In this document: positions 39,143 to 49,049 of the stretch, piece after piece
Layout of the letters: every line of letters begins with the position of its first letter
Numbering within the stretch: position 1 is the first letter of the stretch
Origin: Archangium primigenium
GTDB taxonomy: Bacteria; Myxococcota; Myxococcia; Myxococcales; Myxococcaceae
Assembly: GCF_016904885.1 (NCBI RefSeq)
Contig: NZ_JADWYI010000001.1
Span: 2,170,001-2,234,000 of the forward strand
Reading direction: 5' to 3'
Length of the DNA: 64,000 bases
The notes under the pieces: generated by a model
What the model was told of the DNA's origin: nothing
Databases searched by the model: none
Seen by the model: only the letters and a program-made list of their open reading frames with translations
Made by a program: the position numbers and the translations under genes

Positions 39143-39969
39143 GGGCGAGGACCCTTACGTGAGCCGCATGGGACAGGCAATGCTCCTGCGCGCCCCTGCG
39201 GTGGTGAGGTCCGGCGCATCCGCTGTCCCATTTTCTTGAGGAACGCGCCTGCCCAACGAGGGCCCTCGAAGAGCAGGGTGCGCAGGAAATTGCCCTTGGC
39301 CAGCGTGTAGTGATGCTCGCCTCGGCTGGGAATGCGGAAGGTCAGCGCGTCCTTGTCCGTCCGGAACCCTCCGAGGGACTGCTGGCGGACCTGCGGCCGG
39401 GTGTAGGCGAAGTAGTGGCGATAGGCCGTGTTCGCGCGCAGGTACATGCCCGCGCAGCAGAGCAGCGCGGGCGCGAGCCGGTTGATTCCCTCCGTGCGCT
39501 CCACGACCAGCCGGCCCCACTCCACGAAGTGCGTGTCCCAACCCTTCTTCAACCACCCGGCCAGCTCCGCTTCCGGCACATACCTCAGGGTCTCGTACGG
39601 GTAGCGCGTGGCCCGGAGGGTCGCCACGGCCTGCGAGCCCCTCCAGATAGCGAAGACGAAGGATTGGGCGTCGTAGGCATCCGTCCCGGTGTCGGACAGC
39701 TCCTGGAGCAGGTACGGCAACTTGTCCTGATACACGCGCAGCCGCAGGGCGCCCACCGCCGCGAGCTCCTCGGGCGTCCTGGCCACGCCCAGACGCAACG
39801 TCACCGCGCGGGGCTTCTGGACGATGAGATTCAACAGTCCTTGGATGACGTGCATCCAGCGCTCCCGGGGAGCGTCGGGCCTGACGGGCCGTGGAACCTC
39901 GGTGAGTACCGGTCCGGGCGGCGGCGAGTCCTCCTCCACCGGGACCGCGGTCTGTTGCGACGTTCTCAA
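39139..39969 (-). CDS. GNAT-fold acyltransferase resembling N-acyl amino acid or AHL synthases
   Basis: This 276-residue protein has a central GNAT-like region. VGALRLRVYQDKLPYLL recalls the N-terminal R-x(3)-F/Y block of LuxI- and FeeM-type enzymes. THFVEWGRLVVERTEG recalls their E-x(2)-R region, followed by LLCCAGMYLRANTAYRHYFAYTR. These enzymes make acyl-homoserine lactones or acyl amino acids from acyl-ACP. I infer this class only; no regulator of the LuxR type is near. The start is best set at TTG 39969, which has AGAGGG six bases upstream; the frame also opens at GTG 39996 without a site. It is coupled to the PfpI-like gene. Confidence 0.6.
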   Translation of the reverse strand: MRTSQQTAVPVEEDSPPPGPVLTEVPRPVRPDAPRERWMHVIQGLLNLIVQKPRAVTLRLGVARTPEELAAVGALRLRVYQDKLPYLLQELSDTGTDAYDAQSFVFAIWRGSQAVATLRATRYPYETLRYVPEAELAGWLKKGWDTHFVEWGRLVVERTEGINRLAPALLCCAGMYLRANTAYRHYFAYTRPQVRQQSLGGFRTDKDALTFRIPSRGEHHYTLAKGNFLRTLLFEGPRWAGAFLKKMGQRMRRTSPPQGRAGALPVPCGSRKGPRP

Positions 39970-40132
39970 GGCACACCCTCTGGGAAGTTCTGACACCCGA
40001 CGGTGCGAATGAGCGTCTTTTTAACGCGTGTATGTCAAGACTTCACGCCGGGCACGTCGACAAACATTTACAGATATTTTCCCATCCGCTCACGTGCCGA
40101 GAATGCAGGGGCCCACCGCCGCCAATCAATGC
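39970..40132. promoter_or_regulatory. AT-rich promoter region of the acyltransferase-PfpI pair
   Basis: On the minus strand TTGACA lies at 40038-40033, about 65 bases before the TTG start, followed by an AT-rich GTTAAAAAGA. No good -10 stands at 17 bases. The stretch 40020-40090, with a run of five T (plus), is more AT-rich than any coding neighbour. It should hold the promoter, perhaps for an alternative sigma factor. Confidence 0.35.
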
Positions 40133-40627
40133 TCATGCTCGTCTACGCGACGAGGGCCTGCTCACGGTTGTGACCGATTTCGCGTGCGCGATGGCACTCA
40201 GGCCCTCCTTCCGGAGGAAATGTGCCTTGGGGACACGCAGCAGCCTTCGCTCGGCGTCCTCCAGCATGTCCCAGGCGTCCCGTGCTTGACGTGGGTAGAG
40301 GTGAAGCGATTGAACGTAGAGGCAGGCGATGTGAACGCGTAACGCGAGGTTGGAGAAACCCAGCCGCTGAACCACACGAAGTCGCGTACCGAATTCCTTC
40401 CAGGGCATGTCGAAGGCGTACGCCTGGGAGACCAGGTCTTCCGCGATGCTCCTCCGAATCCTCAGCCGACCGGTTTCGGTGGCTTCTCCCTTCAACCAGT
40501 GCTTCTCCAGCTCCAGTAAAGTGCGTTTGAACTCCGCGTAGGGCGCATCGGCATTGAGCAGTTCGAGGATTCGTCGGTCCTTCTCCTGCCCGCGCTCCAG
40601 TCCGCGTTCTTTCAGTGTGCGGCGCAT
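40133..40627 (-). CDS. Hypothetical helical protein paired with a Cys-rich lipoprotein
   Basis: This 164-residue protein begins MRRTLKERGLERGQEKDRRI and is mostly charged helix. AGGAG seven bases upstream makes the start at 40627 clear. There is no signal peptide or membrane helix, so it should be cytoplasmic. Segments such as LLELEKHWLKGEATET and AWDMLEDAERRLLRVPK suggest helical repeats, but I recognise no family. Its base composition is lower in GC than most neighbours. It lies 35 bases after the lipoprotein gene on the same strand. A partner relation, for example toxin and antidote or lipoprotein and cytosolic factor, is a guess. Confidence 0.75.
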   Translation of the reverse strand: MRRTLKERGLERGQEKDRRILELLNADAPYAEFKRTLLELEKHWLKGEATETGRLRIRRSIAEDLVSQAYAFDMPWKEFGTRLRVVQRLGFSNLALRVHIACLYVQSLHLYPRQARDAWDMLEDAERRLLRVPKAHFLRKEGLSAIAHAKSVTTVSRPSSRRRA

Positions 40628-40662
40628 GGTCAGTCTCCTGGACAGGGCTTGCCGTTCGCTTC

Positions 40663-41040
40663 CTAGGGCCAAGTGCCGTAGCGCATGCAGGCCTCGAAGC
40701 ACGCCTTGCACTGCGTTTCGTCCCAGACGCGGCCTTGGGTGTCACCTCCACCTGCTTCAATACACCTGCTGTAGGCCGGTGTGCAGATGTCCTTGCGCCA
40801 TTTCTCCTTTTCCGTCCGTGTCGGAAGCTTGGGAATCGCCGCGTTGATTCGCTGCGTGGGTGGGTGCGGCGATGGAGCACCGCACCGGTCATATTGGCCC
40901 GGGTTCAGCTTGAGGCAGCAAGTCACGGTGCTGTCCGTCTGGTTGCACTCCCGGTCGACGAGTGCCGCGTCCGGCCCCATGCAGCCCGAGGCCAACGTGG
41001 TGACGGCAAGGGTCCATCGGCACCAGGAGAGGTTTTTCAT
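40663..41040 (-). CDS. Small Cys-rich lipoprotein of unknown function
   Basis: This 125-residue protein has a signal peptide with lipobox LASGC near residue 20. The mature part carries nine more cysteines, including TCCLKL, ICTPAYSRC and the C-terminal pattern QCKACFEACMRYGTWP. It is probably exported and disulfide-bonded. A Pro-rich stretch (APSPHPPTQ) lies in the middle. Codon use is less GC-biased than around it, and this region from 40 to 41 kb may have a different history. I do not recognise the family. It is followed by the helical gene at 40133-40627 and preceded by the HTTM gene. Confidence 0.72.
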   Translation of the reverse strand: MKNLSWCRWTLAVTTLASGCMGPDAALVDRECNQTDSTVTCCLKLNPGQYDRCGAPSPHPPTQRINAAIPKLPTRTEKEKWRKDICTPAYSRCIEAGGGDTQGRVWDETQCKACFEACMRYGTWP

Positions 41041-41099
41041 AGACGTGACCTGGCTCACGGCATTTCGGGGCGGAACAGCGACCGTCGGTTGAGGAGTGC

Positions 41100-42419
41100 T
41101 CAGGGCGGCGCCACGTCCTGAAAGGGGAGCACCCAGGTGTGCGTGCCTTGCCAGGGGCTCACCGTGGCCAGGTTCACGCTCGGGTCCACGAGCCGCTGTC
41201 GGGGCCGACCATTGAGGCTCGCGAAGGCGTTCACCCGCACCTCCACGTCCGGATGGCCCTTCTCGGCGAAGTCCCGCGCCAGGTAGTGCGCGAACGTGAG
41301 CAGCATGTCCGGCTGCGTCGCCATCATCTTCACCTGGTAGGGCGCGAGGTACTTGCTCGGCGACACCACCCACCACTTGCCCGTGGCGGGCTCGCTCACC
41401 CGGAACTCCGCCACGCCGTCCTTCTCCATCAGCATGACGTTCCACGAGAAGCGAAAGCCCTCCTCGGTCCACATCACGTCCCCCGGGTAGAGCAGGTGCC
41501 GCAACGGCAAGAGGCACTGCACCCCGAGGAACGTGACCGCCAGCACCGGGCCCGTCCACGCACGCCGTACGGGGACGGCCTCCCGGGGGGGCTCCACCCG
41601 CGCGCCCCGCCGTGCCCACGCCGCGAGCCGCCTCGGCCAGTCCGGTGGGAAGAAGAGCAGGGCGCCGGAGATCATCACCCAGGGGAACATGCCGATGGGG
41701 AAGAGGATGCGCGTGATGACGTGGAAGACCACCACCGCCGCGAAGGCGAACGGCCGCGTGCGCCGCCATAGCAGCGCGGGCACCACGCTCAAGTCGAACA
41801 GCGCGCCGCCGATGCTGAACGCGTGCGGTACCCAGGACCACTCGAAGAAGCGTCCCAGCACCGGCAGATCCGTGCTCGCCCGGAGCCAGATCTTCAAGGG
41901 CTGGGCATGCCAGAGCCAATCACTCTTGAGCTTGGCCACGCCGCCAAAGAGATACACGAGCCCCACCTGCGCCCGTAGCAGCCATAGCCACCACGCGGGC
42001 ACGGCCTCGCGCTTTCCCACGCTTCCCAAAGGCAGGCACACCATCACCAGCCCCACGAGCGAGATGAAATAGTAATGGTTGAGGTAGTACGTGCGGTCGA
42101 TCAGATGCGCGTACGTGAACGTGAGCAGAAAGAGGATCGCGCTCGCCCGGTACGCCACGCCCGCGGCGATGCCCAGCGCGCCCAGGCCCATGAGCGCGAA
42201 GTGCAGGTACATGCCCTCGCGCGGCCAGGGGCGGATCCACTCCAGGCCCGCGAAGGGGAAGAGCACCTGGGGGGCGAGGTAGTGCTCCTCGATCCACCCG
42301 TAGGCGAAGAAGCGCGCGACGGCCACCGCCATCAGCAGCCCGAACAGCACCCGCCACACCGTCAGCGAGGCCGGGTCCACGGGCGCGAACAGCCGCGCGC
42401 GCGCCCGCTCAATCTCCAT
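41100..42419 (-). CDS. HTTM / vitamin K-dependent carboxylase-like membrane protein
   Basis: This 439-residue protein has several membrane helices in its first 300 residues and a soluble C-terminus. The pattern ARLFAPVDPASLTVWRVLFG, TYYLNHYYFI and VYLFGGVAKLKSDWL is that of the HTTM domain, named for its horizontally transferred transmembrane helices and shared with vitamin K-dependent gamma-carboxylases. The Lys in GGVAKL lies where the carboxylase active-site base is expected. The substrate is unknown. It overlaps the imelysin gene by 11 bases, so it belongs to the metal-acquisition-type operon. HTTM genes are often near imelysin genes, but the reason is unknown. Confidence 0.85.
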   Translation of the reverse strand: MEIERARARLFAPVDPASLTVWRVLFGLLMAVAVARFFAYGWIEEHYLAPQVLFPFAGLEWIRPWPREGMYLHFALMGLGALGIAAGVAYRASAILFLLTFTYAHLIDRTYYLNHYYFISLVGLVMVCLPLGSVGKREAVPAWWLWLLRAQVGLVYLFGGVAKLKSDWLWHAQPLKIWLRASTDLPVLGRFFEWSWVPHAFSIGGALFDLSVVPALLWRRTRPFAFAAVVVFHVITRILFPIGMFPWVMISGALLFFPPDWPRRLAAWARRGARVEPPREAVPVRRAWTGPVLAVTFLGVQCLLPLRHLLYPGDVMWTEEGFRFSWNVMLMEKDGVAEFRVSEPATGKWWVVSPSKYLAPYQVKMMATQPDMLLTFAHYLARDFAEKGHPDVEVRVNAFASLNGRPRQRLVDPSVNLATVSPWQGTHTWVLPFQDVAPP

Positions 42420-43515
42420 CGTTGTCGTTGAACTTGAGCGTCACGCCCAGGTTGGACACCACCTCGGTGGCGAGCGTGGCGCGCAGCGTGGAGAAGGCGG
42501 CCCGGGCGGCCTCCACCGACTCGCGGTTCTCCAGGAGCGCCGTGCGCAGCGGCGGCGGAATGGCCTCGAGCGCCCCGCGCAGCCGCGAGAGGTCCGCGCG
42601 CACCGTGCCGTCCAGCTTCTTGTTGGTGGAGGCCACGATGCCCGACAGGCCCGATTTGCCGTCCGCGCCGAACCACAGCCGCTCCATGCCGGCGACGTTG
42701 GCCCGCAGGTCCGCGATCGAGTTGTCGCTGCGCCGCGACCGCTCCTCGTCGGGACGCACCGTGCCGCCCGTCTCGAAGCCCAGGGGCTTGCTCAGCTTGA
42801 GCTCGGCCACCTCCACCGAGGAGATGAAGCGGTTGACGACCTCGTCCACCGCGTCCTTCTGCGTCGCGTAGCGGATGCTCGACACGCCCGCGTTGGCCAG
42901 GCGCGACACGAAGTCGCCGCCGTCCGGCTCCCACGCGGTGCGCACCGCCGTGGCGTCATTGTGCAGCACCTCGCCGAGCGCCCGGGCATAGGCGCGGCGG
43001 CGCGTGCCCGGCTCACCCTCGGCGGTGAAGCGCGCGAGCACCGCGGCACTGCCCTCCTTCGCGTCGAAGAGCAGGTACTCCAGCGCCATCATCCCCTTGC
43101 GGTTGGTGCCCAGCTGCTCGACGTTCTCCACCGTCAGCTTGGTGGTGCTCGTGAGCACGCTGTCGATGCCACTGGGCGACGACACCTGATCCACCGCGGA
43201 GACCGTGCGCAGGTTCTCCGAGGGGCCGATGCTCATGACCGCCAGCATGCCCCAGGGCTCGCGCACCGCGCGCCAGGCCGTCTGCGCCTGGGTGAGGGTG
43301 GCCTCGGTGGGGGTGGCGTCGAGCGCGTCGAGCGCCGTGGCCAGCGTGGCCGAGCGCGTGTCGAAGTCGCGGTACGCGGGGAGGATGGTGTCCTCGCCCA
43401 GGCTCTTGAGGAAGGCCGTGCGCAGGGTGGTGCCCTGGGCCTCGCCACAGCCCGACAGGGCGACGAGCGGCAGCACCACGGTGGCGGTCAGCAGGCGGCG
43501 AATGGTGGGGTTCAC
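42409..43515 (-). CDS. Imelysin-family lipoprotein with altered metal motif
   Basis: This 368-residue lipoprotein starts with GTG at 43515, overlapping the DUF1111 stop as GTGA. The lipobox is LSGC near residue 23. The fold matches imelysin (peptidase family M75-like, IrpA/IcmP group), with two similar helical halves. The family motif GxHxxE reads GMMALEYLLFD here, so Met replaces the conserved His. Imelysins are linked to iron uptake, and the altered motif suggests different ligand binding. It lies between the DUF1111 gene and the HTTM gene. Confidence 0.85.
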   Translation of the reverse strand: MNPTIRRLLTATVVLPLVALSGCGEAQGTTLRTAFLKSLGEDTILPAYRDFDTRSATLATALDALDATPTEATLTQAQTAWRAVREPWGMLAVMSIGPSENLRTVSAVDQVSSPSGIDSVLTSTTKLTVENVEQLGTNRKGMMALEYLLFDAKEGSAAVLARFTAEGEPGTRRRAYARALGEVLHNDATAVRTAWEPDGGDFVSRLANAGVSSIRYATQKDAVDEVVNRFISSVEVAELKLSKPLGFETGGTVRPDEERSRRSDNSIADLRANVAGMERLWFGADGKSGLSGIVASTNKKLDGTVRADLSRLRGALEAIPPPLRTALLENRESVEAARAAFSTLRATLATEVVSNLGVTLKFNDNDGD

Positions 43516-44891
43516 AGGGACTCCAGGAAGCGCAGCAGCGCGGCGCGCTCGGGGGCGGACAGGTGGCGGAAGTGCTCGCGGGCCCGCTCGGCCTCGCCAC
43601 CGTGCCAGAGGATGGCCTCCTCCAGCGAGCGCGCGCGCCCGTCGTGCAGGAAGCGGGTGTGGCGGTTGACCGTCTTCACCAGCCCAATGCCCCAGAGCGG
43701 CGGCGTGCGCCACTCGCTCCCGGTGGCCTCGAAGTCCGGGCGGCCGTCGGCCAGGTCCGGCCCCATGTCGTGCAGGAGCAGGTCCGTGTACGGGAAGATG
43801 ACCTGGCCGGACAGCTCGGGCGCGTCCGCCATCGTGCCCGTCTCGTGGCGCGGCACGTGGCAGGACGCGCAGCCCGCCTCGCGGAAGAGCGCGCGGCCCT
43901 CGAGCACCTCGGGCTCGTTCGGCTCGCGGCGCGCGGGCACGGCGAGCATGCGCGTGTAGAACGTCACCTGCTCCAGCTTGCGCGCGTCCAGCTCGGGTTC
44001 GCCGCCGTTGGGCGCCGCGCGGCAGGCCTCCTGCGCCGGAGGACAGTCATGGGTGGGGAACAGGTCCGAGGTGATGCCCAGATCCCCTCGGAACGCGCCC
44101 GCGTTCTGGTGCTGGAGCGAGGGCTTGTTGGCCTTCCAGCCGAAGCGGCCCACGCGCGTCGCGCGGTGCTCCACGTCCCAGACGTGGTTCACGCGACCGG
44201 AGATGCCATCTCCGTCCCGGTCCTCGGGGTCCGCGAGCGCCTCCAGCCGGGCCTCGGGAATGGCCTCCAAGAGGCCCAGGCCCACCATCACCGGCGCCAC
44301 GCGCGGGCTCATCATCAGCTGGGGATGGGGCGGCCCGAACGCCAGGTCACGCAGGGTGTACTGGGGCACTTCCAGCGACCAGGGCGTGCCGTCCGCGTAC
44401 TGGCCCGGGCGCTCGGTGCGGCCGAGCTCCACCCAGCCCTCGGCGGGCACGCCCAGGATGGCGAGCGGCTGGAGCTGCCCGCCGTAGACGGGATCCTCCA
44501 GCGGTCCGCCGTACGCGTCCTCGCCGGGGATGCTCAGCCGGAAGAGCAGCGCCTGGGCCTTCTCGCCCGGCTCGGTGGGCGGCTTGCCGCGCCCATCCTT
44601 GAAATGACATGCGGCGCACGAGGCGGCGTTGAACGTGGGGCCCAGGCCGTCGAGCCCCTCGGTGGACGCGGGCGCCGTCACCCAGTTGCGGTTGAAGAGC
44701 GCGTTGCCCACGAAGAACGCATCGCGCCGCTCGCCCTGGAGGTTGCGGGCCACCAGGGTGAAGGCGTTGCGCGTGGTGTCGTGGACGGTGGTGGCCCCGC
44801 CCGGCAGCTCCTCGCCGGGCTCGGGTCCTTCCTCTTCACGCTCGCCGCCACAGGCGAGCAGACAACACAGGGTGATGAGCGCGCGCCGCAT
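43512..44891 (-). CDS. Di-heme DUF1111 oxidoreductase-like lipoprotein
   Basis: This 459-residue protein has a short lipoprotein signal (MRRALITLCCLLACGG). It has two c-type heme sites, CAACHFKDGRG near residue 98 and CASCHVPRHETG near 345. Sequence stretches such as GRFGWKANKPSLQHQNAGA, PYTDLLLHDMGPDLADG and WGIGLVKTVNRHTRFLHDG mark the DUF1111 family, sometimes called thiol or di-heme oxidoreductase and distantly related to cytochrome c peroxidases. The genomic pairing with imelysins is known in many bacteria and suggests a redox step in iron handling. It lies nine bases after the first imelysin gene. Confidence 0.88.
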   Translation of the reverse strand: MRRALITLCCLLACGGEREEEGPEPGEELPGGATTVHDTTRNAFTLVARNLQGERRDAFFVGNALFNRNWVTAPASTEGLDGLGPTFNAASCAACHFKDGRGKPPTEPGEKAQALLFRLSIPGEDAYGGPLEDPVYGGQLQPLAILGVPAEGWVELGRTERPGQYADGTPWSLEVPQYTLRDLAFGPPHPQLMMSPRVAPVMVGLGLLEAIPEARLEALADPEDRDGDGISGRVNHVWDVEHRATRVGRFGWKANKPSLQHQNAGAFRGDLGITSDLFPTHDCPPAQEACRAAPNGGEPELDARKLEQVTFYTRMLAVPARREPNEPEVLEGRALFREAGCASCHVPRHETGTMADAPELSGQVIFPYTDLLLHDMGPDLADGRPDFEATGSEWRTPPLWGIGLVKTVNRHTRFLHDGRARSLEEAILWHGGEAERAREHFRHLSAPERAALLRFLESL

Positions 44892-44900
44892 GTCGGGAGG

Positions 44901-46067
44901 TCACTCCAGGTTGAGCGTGATGCCCAGCGCGGTGGCCACCTCGACGAGCGTGTCCGTCTGCGCGCGCAGGGCGTCGATGGCGGCCTTCACCTTCTGCCGC
45001 CCGGGGCTGCTGTCCGCGCCGAGGATAGCCTGATCGAAGGGCGCCGGAATGGCCCGGATGGCGTCCAGGCTGGCCTTCAGGCGAGCCTTCATCTTCTGGT
45101 CCAGCGCGGGGTTCACCGCGGCCACCAGCGTGCTCAGGCCCTGGCCGGACACCGAGCCGTACGCGCCCAGGTACACGTTCTGGATGCCCAGCGCGTTGTT
45201 GTAGAGGTCCTGGTGCGTGTTGTCGCTGAAGCAGGAGTGCTCGTCCTCCTGGTCCTTGTTGTCGTAGGCCACCGCCATGCGCTCACCGGCGAGCTCAGCG
45301 CCGCTCAGGCTGCCCAGGCCGGTGAGGATCTTCAGCACCGCCTCCTTGGGGGCCTCGGCGGTGAAGCGCCGCGCGTAGTTGTCCTGGCCGGGCGCCCACT
45401 GCACCTGCACGGACTCCAGGTCCTCGATGAGCTGGCGCGTGGCGAGCGTGAGGTACTGCCGGCGGCGGTCGGCGTTGGGGCGCGTGCCCCCGTCCACGAA
45501 GTCCGTGAACGGCCGGTCACCCGGGCCCGTCTCGGACGTGTCCTCGCCCCACAGCAGGAACTCGATGGCGTGGTAGCCCGAGGAGATGTTCACCTCGCTG
45601 TCGCGCTCGTTGGCCTCCAGCAGGGTGCCCTGGGTGAGGCTGGGGTAGTTCACCGTGTCGGCGATGATGCCCACGGTGTTGGAGCCCGCCGCGCCGTCGA
45701 TGTAGTTCTCGTCCAGCGGCCAGGCGTTGATCTGCCCCTCGGGGCCGTCGTCCTCGTTGTCGATGGGGCCGCCGTAGAAGCGGAACGCCTCGCTCTGGCC
45801 GTAGGAGTCACGCGCGGCGAGCCACGCCGTGCGCGCGGCCTCCAGGCGCTCCTTGCTGGGGCTGGCCACGAAGGCGTCGATGACCGTCTGCATCGCCTTG
45901 GCCTGCTTCACCGCCTCCGTGTAGTTCGCGTACGTCAGCGCCGCGTAGTTCTGGATGACCGGCCGCGCGCTCTGCTCGGGGAGCGGATCCACCACCACCG
46001 CGTCCTCTCCACAGCTCGTGAGCAACAGCGCGCCCGTCATCAGTGCGACCCACCCGTGCTTCTTCAT
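44901..46067 (-). CDS. Imelysin-family lipoprotein with canonical GxHxxE motif
   Basis: This 388-residue lipoprotein has the signal MKKHGWVALMTGALLLTSC with lipobox LTSC. The imelysin signature SSGYHAIEFLLWGED (near residue 162) contains the canonical GxHxxE metal motif. The downstream RRRQYLTLATRQLIEDLE helix is also typical. Members are periplasmic or surface proteins induced in low iron and thought to bind metal or heme-type ligands. GAGGAG five bases upstream fixes the start. It is the first gene of a four-gene operon (imelysin, DUF1111, imelysin, HTTM). Confidence 0.92.
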   Translation of the reverse strand: MKKHGWVALMTGALLLTSCGEDAVVVDPLPEQSARPVIQNYAALTYANYTEAVKQAKAMQTVIDAFVASPSKERLEAARTAWLAARDSYGQSEAFRFYGGPIDNEDDGPEGQINAWPLDENYIDGAAGSNTVGIIADTVNYPSLTQGTLLEANERDSEVNISSGYHAIEFLLWGEDTSETGPGDRPFTDFVDGGTRPNADRRRQYLTLATRQLIEDLESVQVQWAPGQDNYARRFTAEAPKEAVLKILTGLGSLSGAELAGERMAVAYDNKDQEDEHSCFSDNTHQDLYNNALGIQNVYLGAYGSVSGQGLSTLVAAVNPALDQKMKARLKASLDAIRAIPAPFDQAILGADSSPGRQKVKAAIDALRAQTDTLVEVATALGITLNLE

Positions 46068-46102
46068 GGCGACTCCTCGTGACTTGGAATTGGCAGGGGC
46101 TC

Positions 46103-46128
46103 CTATTGAATCTGCGAAGCAAAGTCAA
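46103..46128 (-). promoter_or_regulatory. Candidate promoter of the imelysin operon, built on the previous terminator
   Basis: On the minus strand the T-tract of the upstream terminator reads TTTTTGACTTTG and contains TTGACT (46128-46123), a good -35. CAATAG follows 14 bases later, a poor -10 at short spacing. The translation start is 36 bases beyond. I find no clear Fur box. The arrangement would let the operon start where the previous one ends. Confidence 0.3.
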
Positions 46129-46157
46129 AAACGGTCGCCCCGTGCGAGCGGCGACCG
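46125..46157 (-). terminator. Intrinsic terminator of the RCC1-RCC1-DUF1111 operon
   Basis: On the minus strand CGGTCGCC and GGCGACCG (plus 46132-46139 and 46150-46157) form a perfect 8-bp stem with a 10-base loop. TTTTTGACTTT follows directly. It begins 10 bases after the DUF1111 stop, so it separates the two DUF1111-containing operons. Confidence 0.85.
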
Positions 46158-46167
46158 AGCGCGGACC

Positions 46168-47606
<1,439 letters not shown>

Positions 47607-47610
<4 letters not shown>

Positions 47611-49049
47611 GGCCACTCCACCCGGAGGGGCACGGCGGAGCGGGAGGCGCCGGACGAGGACGTGCTCGCGCCAAGCTGCCCGCTGGTGTTGGCGCCCCAG
47701 GCGAAGCACGCGTCCGGCCCGGTGAGCGCCAGCACGTGCAGCGAGCCCGGCCCCACCGCGCGCGCGGCCCCGAGGCCCTTCACCTGCACGGCGCGGGGAC
47801 GCTCGGCGGTGGTGCCGTCGCCGAGCTGGGCGTTGGAGTTCTGCCCCCACGCCCAGAGCGCGCCCGTGGCCGAGAGCGCGAAGCTGCTGTGGGCCTGGGC
47901 GGACACGGACTCGGCGCCGGTGACGTCCAGCACCTCCACGGGCTGGGCGCGGCCTCCGAGTATGCCGCTCTTGCCCTGGCCGAGCTGCCCCGAGGAGCCC
48001 ATGCCCCAGGCACGCACGCGGCCATCCTCGCCCAGCGCCAGCACATGGGCCCGGCCGGCCGCCACGTCCACCACCCGCTCCAGGTGCGTCACCTGGAAGG
48101 GCTCGGGGTGGGGCGCGTCGTCCACCTCGCCGTTGCCGAGCTGCCCGTCGCCATTGGAGCCCCAGACGAACACGGCGCCATCCGCGCGCAGGGCCACGGA
48201 GTGCGCGCTGCCCGCGGCCACGCGGACGATGCGGTCGAGCCCCGGCACGCGGGTGGGTCCATCCACGGTCGTGGTGGAGCCGAGGCCCAGCTGGCCCGCG
48301 GCATTGGCCCCCGCGGCGAGCACCGTGCCATCCGCGAGCAGCAGGAGCGCGTGCGCGCCCCCGAGGGACGCGCCCACCACCGGCGCGGGCGTGGGAATGC
48401 GCGTGGGGACGTGGGCCGCCTCGCGTGGGGGCACCAGGCCCTGGGGCAGCGAGCCCCACGCCCAGGCGCTCCCGTCCTCCTGGAGCACGAGTGTCCCGGA
48501 GGCGCCCGTCACCACGGTGCTCACCCGGTCGAGTCCCGGCACGGACGCGGGGCGGACGGGGCCCGTGTCCGTCCGCCGCCCGAGCTGGCCCGCGCCATTG
48601 TCTCCCCAGGTGTACAGCTGGCCGTCGCGCACGGCGGCCGAGTGGGACAGACCTCCGGCGAGGGGGCTGCCCAGCACGAAGCGCACCTCGGCCACGCCCG
48701 TGTTGCCCGCGGCGTCCACGGCCTCCACGCGCAGCACGTTGGCGCCGGGCCGGGGCGTGCCCTCGAGGGTGAAGTCGCCCGTGGGGGACAGGTCCACCGG
48801 GGCCTGGCCATTGAGGGACCACGCGGCGCGCACCACGCCCCGGTCATCCGCGAGCGTCCCGTGCGCACGGAACTGGTACACCGCGCCCACCTGGCCTTCG
48901 CGCGGCGAGAGCAGGCGGACCTCGGGGGCCTGGGTGTCGGGCGGGGTCGGGGCCTCGGGGGGAGGCGGGGACGGGACTTCCGGCGCGGGGCCACAGGCCG
49001 CGGCCACGCCCAGCAGCAGCAGGGCCAGTCCCCGACGGGCGCCGCTCAC
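47607..49049 (-). CDS. RCC1-repeat lipoprotein, second of a pair
   Basis: This 480-residue lipoprotein starts with GTG at 49049, overlapping the previous stop as GTGA. The lipobox is AAAC near residue 19. A Pro-rich linker and an Ig-like domain (about residues 40-125, TQAPEVRLLSPREGQVG) precede six or so RCC1 repeats: SHSAAVRDGQLYTWGDNGAG, AHSVALRADGAVFVWGSNGD and similar. RCC1 repeats form seven-bladed propellers used for protein or ligand binding; in myxobacteria many are secreted. It is translationally coupled on both sides. The partner of the propeller is unknown. Confidence 0.9.
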
